Source of the DNA: Takashimella koratensis
Taxonomy: Eukaryota > Basidiomycota > Tremellomycetes > Trichosporonales > Tetragoniomycetaceae
Reading direction: 5' to 3'
Length of the DNA stretch: 64,000 bases
Assembly (NCBI GenBank): GCA_003116875.1
Contig: BCKT01000004.1
Coordinates: 1,014,201 to 1,078,200 of the forward strand
Of this stretch, positions 11,760 through 22,025 are shown one piece after another. The notes under the pieces were generated by a model that was given only the letters and a program-made list of their open reading frames with translations, made no database searches and had not been told where the DNA came from. The stretch's first letter is position 1, and each line of letters begins with the position of its first letter. The position numbers and the translations under genes are program-made.

Positions 11760-13293
11760 TCACCCAGAGTGCGGTGCGATAGCCCGTGGGTTCAGGTTGT
11801 CAAAACACTGTCGCGCGAGCGCGCGTGAGGCGGTTAGTAGAGGAAAAGAGGGGAAAGACACCACGGCACAAGCTCGTCGCATACCTTGATGAGGACCACT
11901 TCGTCGGGCATCATATTGGAGAGGTAGTACCACTTGTGCGCGTCGTTGTGGTGGACGAGGTACGTCGATCCGGTTCTTCATGAATATCAGCCCTCCATCC
12001 GCCTGGGACTTGTACGACTTCAGTAGCCTAGGAGGGTGTAAAGCCTATCGTCTAAGAAGGGAGTAAAGAACGAAACGAGCATGGATCACCCTTACCGATC
12101 TCTGTATAACAGTTTGGCCTCGACCAAGTCTATCTCCCAAACAACAGACCGTATATCGCACAGCCCAACTGGTGAGTCGACCACGGGTCCGCGTAATGGC
12201 CGCCATACGTTGATTATCTGCACTTGACCTTTCAAGAGCCGCTCGCCCTCTTGTTCTCCGAGGTGGCGTAAGACGCGGTTTCGACCTGCTTCGTGAGTCT
12301 GGTCGATGTGGACTGTCGATAGCGGAGGTGTGCCAAGCGTTAGTTGAGGCTACCGGGAAGGATAGAGTGGCGGGAAAGAGTAGTGTTCGATGGTGGGAAG
12401 AGGAAGAAAAAGGTACCTACCTCTGAACACTGGTTGTCTCTGATTAAAGGTTAGCATTCGGTTCGTGAGAGAAATAGGCAAAGACGACCTCGGACCCCAG
12501 AAGGGAGCGGCTTCACCACCTCACCTGCCCCGCTCGGTCTTCCTTATCGTCCATCCCGGGCTTGCGCCGCCGGATCGTATGGTCAAACCTGCACAAGTCA
12601 GAGCGGAGAAGCATAGTCATGGGACTGAAGCGGTCGAACAGGGAGCTTCTGTCACTCACACTACCACCGACCTGGCGCCAAGTTTTTGTTTGATCAACCT
12701 GGTTGTCCATCAGTGTCAACCATTGCCCATCCAGCAGATAGAGGGCTCTGTTGAGACCGACGTGAAGAGGCTACCAAGTCTCTTCCACTACCCCCCCCCC
12801 CCCCCNCNTTCTCCCCACCTGAGGAGGCTCACTTACTCTATCGTCTCTGGATAATACTCCTTCCCGATCCGCTCATCGTTTTCCCAAGCATTGAACTTGG
12901 TCGAGACACCTTGCCAGACCTCAAACCCCGTCGAGTCGAGTCCTGGTACCTCAGGATGTTGGCGGATATCCCGAACCTATGTCGAGTATCAGTATCTGCC
13001 CGGCCCCTAAGCTCATGAAGGCGAGCATTCGTAATGTACCTCGACAGAGTGTGATCTGAGGAGCTCGTTATGCAGTGGTCGACCATTTGGAGGAGCGTAG
13101 GCGTACTGCCCATGTCAGCATGGATCCAGTATGTCCGGTAGGTACGCCTTCAGGCTACTGGCGAAGACGACAAATCCAATCTAGGCTACCAGTCTCGGCT
13201 TACCCGGAAAGGGAGTTCTGGCGGGTTGAGAAGGTGGATCGGTTCGAGGTAGTTGAACGACGCTCGTACCCTCAACACGGGGGTGCGAAGCAT
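11760..13293 (-). CDS. CmcJ/AsaB-like (GA4-desaturase family) hydroxylase/desaturase
   Basis: Member of the fungal AsaB/CTB9/CmcJ-like oxidoreductase family often found with secondary metabolism or catabolic genes. Exons: 13293-13204, 13105-13040, 12976-12837, 12698-12660, 12588-12525, 12439-12421, 12312-12096, 11975-11885, 11807-11760. Family landmarks in order: FNYLEP near the start, VRDIRQ, YYPET, SVVVFDHTIRRR, RQPVFRVHIDQT, the INVWRPLRGPV/DSPVGLCD segment, and HKWYYLSNMMPDEVVLIK followed by CFDN. The chain stops right after IAPHSG (about 205 aa), whereas relatives continue about 30 more residues (an AFEDP...PRESIEVR-like tail). Either this C-terminus is lost or a further exon follows in 11640-11750; I found none that convinces. 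One intron contains a poly-C run with two undetermined bases. The gene is divergent from a bZIP gene. Confidence 0.8.
12791..12808. repeat. Poly-C run with undetermined bases
   Basis: Fifteen consecutive C, then N, C, N (N at 12806 and 12808). It lies inside an intron of the CmcJ/AsaB-like gene, so it does not affect the protein. It marks a sequencing or assembly difficulty in a homopolymer. Confidence 0.9.
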
Positions 13294-13518
13294 GATCCCG
13301 ATCCCTGTCGATGTTGTCGACTAGGACGGTAGAGGGTCAAGGAGGAGCTGGACGAAGATGACTCGGGCGCCTCTCCCGAGCAGCACGTTTGCCTTTTTAT
13401 AAACGGGCAATTTGATTTTCCCACCTTTTTGATTTTCAAATTCATCGTCCACTCCCTCGTCCACTAACAACCACCGGCGCCCACAACCTGCACCCACGCC
13501 CAGGCCCACACCGGTGCG
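13294..13518. promoter_or_regulatory. Shared divergent promoter of the CmcJ/AsaB-like and bZIP genes
   Basis: Only 225 bp separate the two start codons (13293 minus, 13519 plus). A TATAAA lies at 13398-13403 on the + strand, 116 bp ahead of the bZIP start. The small shared region suggests co-regulation, possibly by the bZIP itself; this is inference. Confidence 0.5.
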
Positions 13519-14645
13519 ATGACACGCGGTCGGTCGATTGATCCAAGTCTCCCTCTGACCCGGTCGCTCGCTATTCAACGCGCATACCGCGCTCGCAAAG
13601 CTCAGAACGTCGTACGTCGCTTTTCAGATCCAGGAATCGTCCATCCCTCCCTCCCTAGCGATTCTGGCGTCGTCAATCCCTTTCCCAAACCACTTCCTCC
13701 CTCCCCATCCACATACTAACGACCCTCTCTCTCCTGTTTTGCTGATACTCTCAGAAACACCTCGAGTCTCTCATCCAACAGCTGTCAGACGAGAATACGT
13801 CTCTTCGATCCCAGCTATCCCTCTATCGACAATGTCCTGCCTGTCGAGCCCGTTCGTCCCCACCTCTATCAGGCAATCTAGACGAAGCTGGTGATGCTGC
13901 CGGCAAGGTCAACGGAGAAGACGGATATGAACCCGGTCTCGAGCCCGGTCCTTCATTGAGCTCTAAGCAGGTATCGGAACCCCACCTCTCGGTGATCGAT
14001 GACGTACGGGCTGAGCTACAGTCGGCGCTGGCACGACTCGACGGGCTGTATTCTATCGCTGGAGGACAAGACCAGCCATGCAAAGGATCGAGCGTCCATC
14101 CAGTTTCACAGCCGAATTTGGACGCGGATAGGCAGGAACAACAACAGCAGTTGCGTGGACGTATACAGTCTCGACCCGCAGAGACATGTACCGCCTCTTG
14201 TGACCAGCCTGTACCCACTCAAGCTAAACGGAATCGGTGTACGCCCTCGTCCAACGCAACACCTCGCGACTCATCCCCAATTGCCAGTGCATCAACGCTA
14301 CCCAACCCTCCTGGTACACATGGGCATCTCCGGCAATCTGGAATCCGCTCGACGGGCCGGTACCCCCACCTAACCTCGACAGCGCGAGACGACCCCTCTC
14401 TCCACCTTCACGCGGCCCAGTCGCTCGCGATCCCGATCTACACTGACCACGACGGGGACCTTGGAGAGACCGAGATGACCAATGCTGCGGAGGCGACCGT
14501 GGGACCGAACGCGTTGCCAAGGACAGATCAGGCGGTGGGAGGTCATGGAGATGGGCATGGGGTGAATAATGGAGAGCCGGACGAGAACAAGTGTTGCTAT
14601 GGCGTAGTAGACTGTGGTCCGCCTGATAACCCTTTCTTACAATGA
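13519..14645 (+). CDS. Yap-type bZIP transcription factor
   Basis: Nuclear DNA-binding regulator. Two exons, 13519-13611 and 13755-14645, 327 aa. Exon 1 holds the start MTRGRSIDPSLPLTRS and the basic region LAIQRAYRARKAQN; exon 2 opens with the zipper KHLESLIQQLSDENTSLRSQL, with Leu/Asn at heptad positions. The invariant Asn of classic bZIP basic regions is Ser here (SLAIQRAYR), as in a basidiomycete subgroup with TRGR...QRA.RARKA starts that I recall but cannot check. After the zipper come CPAC and a disordered Ser/Pro/Gln-rich region; a Cys-rich end (CCYGVVDCG) could be a redox-sensing element like the c-CRD of Yap1/Pap1, but this is weak. It faces the CmcJ/AsaB-like gene and converges on acylphosphatase 68 bp away. 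Confidence 0.82.
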
Positions 14646-14713
14646 TACTGAGTATCGAAATGTACATACTTGCTTGATGGCTACAACGTCCGCTCGACCT
14701 TGCTCCGTTTCGT

Positions 14714-15159
14714 CTACATCTTATCATACTTTCTCACTTCAAAGCTGAACCCACTACCTCGCAGGGCTTTCTTGATCTCCTCCTCAGTAGCTCCTGGGGT
14801 CTCCTTGATCATCTCCACTCCCGAGACCTGAGCAGCTGGAGGGCCTTTCTCCAAGAACGCCTTGCTGCGAGTCAAGCGTCAGTTCAGTACACACTTGACC
14901 AGACTACTTTGTTCGTTACACGTACAATTTGTGTATCGCGTCAGGTGGACCGACAGCGACGCCTTCGACCGAAGAGTCGGGGTGGTTATGACACCAACCC
15001 TTGACGCCCAGTCGCTGTGCTCTAGAGTCATGAGTTAGTTGCCCTGAATGGACGAGAACGGACGGGAGTGACTGACTCTTCTTGGGTAGAAGCCCTAAAG
15101 CAGACGCCTTGCACTTTTCCTTGGACCTTGAACTGTATCAGATTGTCGCCACCTGCCAT
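14714..15159 (-). CDS. Acylphosphatase
   Basis: Small enzyme that hydrolyses acyl phosphates such as 1,3-bisphosphoglycerate. Exons: 15159-15077, 15021-14926, 14864-14714; 109 aa, near the usual ~100. The phosphate-binding loop VQGVCFR gives the catalytic Arg (residue 22), and GWCHNHPDSSVEG gives the catalytic Asn; the Gly usually found three residues after Asn-x3 is Ser here. The first intron has a GTCAGT donor. The gene lies tail-to-tail with the bZIP gene and upstream of the Nit2-like gene on the same strand. Confidence 0.92.
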
Positions 15160-15387
15160 TTTGCGTAGAGTTTTAAACGTTGGCCGCACTTTGTTGAACG
15201 ATCAAGGTGAGGATCCTGCGCAAGCAGAGTGTACAGTATGATATGCTGACGAGGACAAGTGGAGTCTAGGTGTGGAGGTCATCCAGCGATCTTAAATGGG
15301 GACAACATATAAATACTTGACTGCGCGACCCTTACGGTGTGATCAAAGATGCATCCTAAATACAATAACCCTCCTATGTAACAAACT

Positions 15388-16730
15388 CTACGCGGTGACA
15401 GCAGTGTTAGCGACGTCGACGTACATGTCGAATCGGCGCTGCGTGGACACGGGAATACCCGCACGAGCTGTCTCGATCGCCTTGGGGTCTGAGCGCGTTA
15501 GTTGATGGCCTATCGGTCCCAACTCACCAAAGGTTACATGGATGATGGTCTCGTCGGCCTCGGCAGTCGCCATCACGGCACCCATGGGCGACACGCACAG
15601 CGAATGGCCGTACTGTGAGGTATCAGAACAGCTCTCGTTTTGTCAATAGGTTGATGCTCACGGCGATGTAGCTCGCGTTGACGTCGCGGGCCGGGCTGGC
15701 GGTGCAGACGTAGATCTGGTTGTCAAGGGCACTAGGGAAAGTCAGATACGTTGGTGGCGAGGGCGCTTACCGAGCACGTTGGAGGAGCTCCCAGTGCAAA
15801 GGACCGGTGGTCATGTTGAACGCGGCGGGGTAGAACATCGCCATGGCGCCGTTACGGCCGGCAATGGTGGCCAGCTCGGGGAATCGGAGGTCGTAGCAGC
15901 TGTAAAGGGGTGAGTGGGAGCTTGACTCCCTCGGCACAGCGTACGTACATGGCAATACCAAACTTGCCGAAAGCTGGGCAGGTAAGCAAAATCACAATCG
16001 GCTCCAAGATATTAGGTAGCGACTTACGAGTCTCGAAGAAGCCGAGCTCGCTACCGGGGGTGAACTGGTCGCTCTCCTTGTAAGTCATGGTAGGGAGGCA
16101 GATGTCGAACATGTGGAGCTTGCGGTACGTCTTGACGAGCTCGCCTGGAGACGAATTAGCCCAAGGACATGACAAGACTCAAGGGTGCGTGACATACCTT
16201 CTGGGTTCCAGATCGTGGCGCAGTTGTGGAATTTGCCGTCCCTCTGCTCGGGAATCGAGCCTAACCTATCAGCAAACGTGGACAAACTCTCGCAACTCAC
16301 CGCCAATGAGCCAGACCTTGGCCTCGGCCGCAGCCGCTGAGAGTGCGGCGACGGTCTTGGACTCGACCGGGAACTTGGCAACAGGCGTCCCGACCTCGGG
16401 AATGACCTCGGACATTTTGGCAAACCAGTCGACGCCCTGCCACCGGTCTCAGCTAAACCCTTCCCTACCTCTGCAGACCAACTTACAACGGGCGAGTTCC
16501 ACATTTCCTATCATCTGTCAGCAGATGTACCGTAAAACTTTGGCGTTCGCTCGACTCACGGGGAGGACGACAATGTGAAGGGGCGCACCACGCTCTTCAC
16601 CCTCCTTCATCGCCCGGCGAACCATCTCTCGCATGTGCTCATTGGTTACGTCCTTGTCCTCGCCAGCGCCGGCGATCTGGACAAGCGCGACGTTGACGCC
16701 CCCGGGAACAGTGGTGATAGCGACGGTCAT
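15388..16730 (-). CDS. NIT2: Nit2-like omega-amidase (nitrilase superfamily C-N hydrolase)
   Basis: Carbon-nitrogen hydrolase. Nit2 enzymes deaminate alpha-ketoglutaramate and alpha-ketosuccinamate, products of glutamine/asparagine transamination. Ten exons: 16730-16560, 16507-16487, 16436-16301, 16260-16198, 16144-16028, 15973-15949, 15899-15771, 15731-15662, 15612-15528, 15488-15388; 305 aa. The catalytic triad is intact: Glu in LPEMWNSP, Lys in YRKLHMFDI, Cys in ICYDLRFPE. The tail [17 protein letters not shown] is typical of the Nit2 branch rather than of nitrilases or beta-ureidopropionase. The start is the first ATG, followed by a short extension before VNVALVQ. It is divergent from the isocitrate-lyase-like gene 340 bp away, which hints at a shared promoter. 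Confidence 0.93.
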
Positions 16731-17070
16731 GTTGGCTATATATAAGATGTAAAAGACAAAGTGTTTGTGTAAGAGACTTGATCTGTAATCGGGTTACACC
16801 GGTTCAATGCTTTTGTATCGCGAACTGCTTGTGTTTTGCAACCGAGGGTCCGAGTATCTGTCCCGTCTGCGGAGAGAGTCAGCGTCGGTCAACCCTCCGA
16901 CAGGTTGGTAATTCCATTTATTATAGTCGGACAGAATTGCCCCGAAGACTTGCATGCGTCCATTTCGACCTGCCGCCACTCTTTCATTGGTCCGGGCGAG
17001 TCCACCCTAGAGGAAGTGTTCGATAAATACGCTTGAAGGGAAGACTCGATGTTGATGTACCTTATCCAAG
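16731..17070. promoter_or_regulatory. Divergent promoter between the Nit2-like and isocitrate-lyase-like genes
   Basis: 340 bp between two start codons in opposite directions. A TATATATA-like stretch at 16736-16743 lies too close to the Nit2 start to be a normal TATA box. No other clear element was recognised and open frames here are shadows. Confidence 0.4.
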
Positions 17071-18707
17071 ATGTCAGACTGGACCTCGAAAGAAGCGCTC
17101 GAGAAATGGTGGGCTTCCCCTAGCCAGAGCCACTTCAAGCGGCCTTACACCGCTGAAGACGTGTTGGCTCTTCGCGATGTCTTCCAAGAGTCGGAAAGTG
17201 GAAACCACTTTGCCCAGATCCTGAGGCGGATCATGGACAAGCATGTGAGCGCCAAGACACACACTCTCGCCATGAGCACGATCGACCCGGTCTCGTTGCA
17301 GATGATGGCGGAGATCGGTCTCGGTAGGTTCTTACATATCTAGCGGTGCTTACCAAGCAGAATCTGCATATGTGTCTGGAGCGCTTTGTTCAATGACTGA
17401 GACTCCAACGGTCGACCCGTCTACGGATTTGGCAAGTGATAATGACCGCTTGTTCGCTGACATTAGGCGGACTACACTTACGATACCGTACCAAAGAAAG
17501 TGGCCACGCTCGTTCGGTCGCAGCTGCTGCACGCACGTACCGCTCAGGCGTCCAAACGCCCCGCGACCCCTCTGGTCCCGATCATCGCAGATGCCGATTC
17601 TGGGTAAGCTCTCATTCCTCTCGTCTGCTAACATACAGACACGGCCTTACCAGCTCAACCATGAAGCTCGTCAAGCTTTTCGTCCAGTCCGGAGCCGCGG
17701 GTATTCACATTGACGATCTGTTATCCGGTGCCAAGCGGTTTGACGGGAAAGATCAAGTCGGGAATATCCTCGTCCCTACCAACGAGCTCATCCGCCGCCT
17801 CACTGCCGCCAAGCTACAGCTCGATATCATGGGGTGAGTCGAGCTTCGCTTCCCCGCTAATCTTAGATCCGAGATGGTTTTGCTCCAGCGTACCGATGCC
17901 GAAACTGCGACCCACATCACTTCCACCATTGATCCCCGTGATCGGCGGTTCATCTTGGGCGCCACTGTCCGAACTGCTCGTGACTTGTGCTCCATGGAGT
18001 CGTCCGCTGCCAAGTCCGAGTGGCTCGCAGGTGCCGACGTGCAGACTCTCGACGACGCCTTCCAGCGCTCCTACCCTGACTCTGTGCCTGCGTTTGCTGC
18101 CAAGACGGCCGGAATGAACGTCTCTGAAGCCCTTCGAGTCGCTCAAGAGCTTGCGCCAGATTTCTACTGGTCGGCCGAAGCGTGCCGTACTGTCCAAGGG
18201 TGGTATCGGTTCCGCGGGGGTATCGAAGCCGCTATCGAGCGCTCGTTGTGTGGAGCTCCTTTCACCGACGTTTCTTGGTCGTGTGCGATGTCATATAGCC
18301 CGAAGAACGCCGAGGCGTTTGCGCGTGCTATCCAGGATGCCTACCCTGGCCGATACATGGCGTTCAACATCACTGGCGCCTTTGCCCTTCCTGCCGACGG
18401 TAAGTCTACCCTGGGGTGCAAGGCTGACGAGACAGGGAGCCAAGACGATAGCATTCGAGGACTGTCTCAGTACCTCGGAGGCCTGGGATACTGCTGGCAG
18501 TTCTTGCCATTGTCTGGACTGACAGCTGTGGGTCTCGGTTCTCGTATCGCCGCGAGCAGCGTAAAGAGCAACGACGTCCTGGGTTACATACAAACCGTGT
18601 CGAGGCCTGCTGAGCGCGCGATGCCTTCCAGCTCGGTCGAGTGGTGGTGGAAGAGCATGGGCAAGCTTACCGACATTGCTGGAGAGGCGATTGGGACAGG
18701 ACTATAA
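17071..18707 (+). CDS. Isocitrate lyase family protein lacking the catalytic cysteine motif
   Basis: PEP-mutase/isocitrate-lyase superfamily, 486 aa. Exons: 17071-17323, 17361-17431, 17467-17603, 17639-17833, 17867-18399, 18436-18707. It has the lyase start (EKWW..S...KRPYTAEDV), YVSG, DTVPKKV, the metal-site IADADSG, GAAGIHIDD, QRTDAETATHITSTIDPRD and the C-terminal LGYIQTV. The motif that carries the catalytic Cys in isocitrate and 2-methylisocitrate lyases (KKCGH) is replaced by KRFDGKDQVG, and the substrate motif NCSPSFNW by NITGAFAL. It is therefore unlikely to be an ordinary isocitrate lyase; it may be inactive or act on another substrate. The intron after exon 2 has a GC donor (GCAAGT); the first acceptor is a tandem AGCAG, so length could vary by one residue. 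It converges with the aldolase gene 78 bp away. Confidence 0.85.
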
Positions 18708-18785
18708 GTTTGTCCAATTCCATCTTATCCCATACAATCAACATTCAGTAGACACCGGCCCATGCATATATCTCATCCTAGAAGT

Positions 18786-19763
18786 CTAGTTGGAACGAGA
18801 GGAGAACACCTTGCTCTCGATCCCCTTCATCTGGTTACACATGCTGGTCATGCCACCGAGCAGGACACCCAGGTCTCTGCCAGCCATGACGAATCGGACG
18901 CAGGCGTGCTCGTTGCAGATCTTCTCGAGAAGGTCGGGGCGGGGCTCAAGACCACCCATACCCACGAAGATGCCAGCAGCCGTTGCGGCTTTGCAAATGC
19001 GGCCGAGCGCTTCCCACAGCTTTGGGTTGTCGTACTCGCCGGCGATGCCCATTCTGCACCATAAGCGCCTACTCTACTCTAATTTTGCTAGCTACTCACT
19101 CATCCGAAAGGTCAAAAGCACCGATGAAAAGCATGTCTACTCCGGGGACCTTGGCGATCGCTTCGCAGTTCTCCAGACCGTCAAGCGTCTCAATCATAGG
19201 GATCGTCAAAGTCGAAGCGTTGCTAACCTCCATAGTCGCTTGGACGTGGGGGATCTGATACTGCATCTGCGGGGTCATGGCCAGCGCGCGTTTCCCGATC
19301 GGTCGGTACTTGCTGTATTGGACGAGCGATTCGGCCATCTGAACGTTGTTCACTCGCGGGCACTAGGCCGTCAGTGAGAAGCAAAGCGAGATGCTTACGA
19401 TAACCCCCTGAGCGCCGTTGTCGAGAACACGAGAGACCCAAGTCGATTCGCACGCCGGTACGACCACGATCGGCGAGAGCCTGGTGGATCAGCGATTATA
19501 GAGGACGGGTTGACTCACCCGACGTTGAGAGCGGCACAGCAGACATCAGCGGCCATACCAATGTCCGTACGCTGGTGCTCCATGTTGAGAAGGAGCGCAG
19601 TGTATCCAGCCACCTTGGCGAGATGAACGACCTCTGCCGAGTGCGCCATGGTCATCCCAAAGCTCCAGCCGAGACCGCCAGCGACCATCTTCTCCTTCAA
19701 CCAATTGGGGCGGCAAAGCGCCACCGTCTGTTGACGCATCTCGTTGTCGTTGGTACTGCTCAT
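18786..19763 (-). CDS. HpcH/HpaI aldolase family protein
   Basis: Class II, metal-dependent aldolase of the HpcH/HpaI (2-keto-3-deoxy acid) family, which cleaves 2-keto-4-hydroxy acids to pyruvate plus an aldehyde. Four exons: 19763-19519, 19480-19399, 19362-19100, 19053-18786; 285 aa. Conserved segments: MEHQ (the family D-x-E-H region), DNGAQGVICPRV, PMIET (metal Glu) and MLFIGAFDLS (metal Asp), then MG at the next exon. The exact substrate cannot be read from sequence. It lies tail-to-tail with the isocitrate-lyase-like gene and head-to-head with an MFS carrier, so uptake, cleavage and downstream metabolism may be linked. Confidence 0.88.
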
Positions 19764-20156
19764 TCTGCGTTTCTGCGTTTTCCGTTTCAGTGATAGAGTA
19801 TAGTTGACTTGAACGCTATCTGAACTTTTCCCCCCTCGGCGACACCAATATCCAATCCGATCCAGATTACCCTCAAGTCCACCGCCAGCGCTCCCCGACG
19901 CCGCGCTGATAGGTCGGACATTTTCCCAACCGTCGCGTGGTGCTCACATTCAGCCGCCCCGTGTCGGTACCTTCCCCCGCCGTTCCCGCTGCCACTTTCG
20001 TCCCAGTCGGTCTACTCGTCCGACAGTGTTCGCCACAATCCCTGATTCTATAAAGGGACGGACTAAATCGTTATCTTGAGGACCTCACACATTCAATTTC
20101 CAACCACTTTTTCACCTTTTCTCTTTTCGATCTCCTTTCAACCCGTTCTGCCCGTA
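19764..20156. promoter_or_regulatory. Divergent promoter between the aldolase and MFS genes
   Basis: 393 bp between opposite start codons. TATAAA occurs at 20050-20055 (+), 102 bp before the MFS start. CGG-type triplets, the building blocks of Zn2Cys6 sites, are present (for example CGCGCTGATAGGTCGG near 19900), but no spaced CGG-N-CCG palindrome stood out. Confidence 0.4.
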
Positions 20157-22025
20157 ATGAACGCGGCTACCGACGCTTTGCCCATTGTCGACCTCGACAT
20201 CGAGCGAGACCAGACTGCCCCGGCTGTCCTCAAGGGAGCCTCCAAAAAGGGCAGCTGGGAGAAATTCGTCTCGGTCGTCTGGGATTCGTGAGTGCCAAGT
20301 TTGCTTGATAGCGTTACCCGCTGCGGACGTAAAATGGACTGCGAGCTATGTCGCGAACATTATCGTCTACTTCAGCAACACAAACACTAATCATGCGCTT
20401 AGTGACTACTATGAGAAGAGTGACGCAGAGCGCCGCCTCGTGTTCAAACTCGACTGCGGATTGCTCCTCTGTCTAACTTTCGGCTGGCTGATGAAATATA
20501 TCGACCAGACCAATGTGCGTGACCCTTCTCGAGGCTTCTCAAACTCTTGCTAACTGAGTCCCAGCTCGCCAATGCCTATGTTAGTGGCATGCAAACCGAT
20601 CTCAACATCACCGGCAACCAGTACACCTACATGAACACCATCTACAACACCGTCTACTGTGTCCTCCAGATCCCTAGCAACCTTATGGTCATGAAGGTTC
20701 GACCGTCTTATTACTTGGCCGCCTGCGAAATCGGTTGGGGAATCTTCACGTTTGCTCAGGCCGGTGCCAGGACCTACCAGGACATGTGAGTTTGCTTGGG
20801 GATGGGTCAAAGTTGAACCTTCCGCTGAACGGGAGTTAGGTATGCGTTCCGATTCTTTGTCGGCATGTTCGAGGCAGCGTTCCAGCCGGTCGCTTTCTTC
20901 ATCCTTGGCTCTTGGTACACCCAGAAGGAGCTCGGCAAGCGTATCGCACTCTGGTTCATCGCTGCCCCTGCCGGTCAAGCGTTCTCGGGTTTCATGCAGG
21001 CCGCAATCTACTCAACCATGGACGGTCTCGGCGGTCTTTCCGGTTGGCGATGGCTGTACATCATGTGCGGTATCATGAGTAAGTCATACCTTTACACTCT
21101 GTCTGAGGTCCTTGGCTGACAGATACCAGCTATGCCATGCGGTATCGCTCTCTTCTTCTTCCTTCCCGACTTCCCTCACAACACCAAGGTGTGGTACCTC
21201 ACCGAGGAGGAGAGGGAGATGGCTCTCGCTCGTTGCGCCTACGCTGGTCAAAAGCCGCTCACCGGTATCGTCTCCTGGTCTCAGCTCGGCAGCATCGTCA
21301 AGGGCTGGCGATTCTGGGTTCTCGTCCCGGCTTACCTCTTTTACGCTACCGGCATCCAGGCATACAACTACTTTGGTATCTACCTCAAGGCTCAGGGCTA
21401 TTCGGTCGCTTTCCGAAACGTCCTGCCTTCGTGCGCCTACATTATCCAGATTCCGTTCGAGTACATGTACGGCTTCCTCGCGGACCGAACGGGTTCTCGA
21501 TTCCTCTTCTGTTTCCTCCCATTGGTCTGGGGCCTCGTCCCCAATGGAATCCTCGCGGTATGGCCCTCTTCAAACGCTCTCCGGATCTTTGCGTTCATGG
21601 CCGCGACGACCGACTACATCACCCACGTCTTCATGACTTGGCTCAGCGAGATTTGCCACTCGGACTCTGAAGAGCGTGGCTTCCTCATTTCCGCCGCGAC
21701 TACCTTGTTTTTCGCGTAAGTTCATCTCTTTGCAATTATATGTGATTATTTCTCCTCTAACACTCTCTTCAGATTCAACGCATGGCTTCCCAACATCATC
21801 TTCCTCCAGACGGACGGCCCAACTTTCCGCAAGGGTTTCCCCACCGTCTTTGCGTGCAACATTGTTGCCGTCATCTTCATGGTTGTCATCTGGCTCTTCC
21901 ACAAGCGCCAGCTCCGCCAAGAGGCTCTTGCGCTCCAGCAAGAGTCTGTTGATCAGACGGAGGTTGTCGACGAAAAGGCTAGCGAGGGTGAGAAGGACGT
22001 CGCGGTCGTCGCTGTCCAGCACTAG
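20157..22025 (+). CDS. MFS transporter, allantoate/pantothenate permease family (Dal5/Fen2-like)
   Basis: Proton-coupled uptake carrier of the anion:cation symporter family; relatives carry allantoate, pantothenate, nicotinate or related carboxylates across the plasma membrane. Exons: 20157-20287, 20403-20514, 20565-20785, 20840-21078, 21130-21715, 21773-22025; 513 aa. A hydrophilic N-terminus (~60 residues) precedes about 12 hydrophobic segments. Family marks: KLDCGLLLCL...YIDQTN in TM1, the YTYMNTIYN segment, FFVGMFEAAFQPV, GWRWLYI, PDFPHN..VWYLTEEER in the central loop, and SEICHSDSEERGF late in the protein. The tail is acidic. Substrate cannot be assigned; the divergent aldolase suggests a small organic acid. 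Confidence 0.9.

Noticed and set aside
16736..16745. TATATATA just upstream of the Nit2-like start codon as a TATA box
   Set aside because: It ends within about 10 bp of the ATG, too near for a normal fungal TATA box unless the real start is internal; family alignment supports the ATG used.
17071..18707. Simple annotation as isocitrate lyase of the glyoxylate cycle
   Set aside because: The catalytic Cys loop and the substrate-binding motif are both replaced, so the standard activity cannot be claimed.
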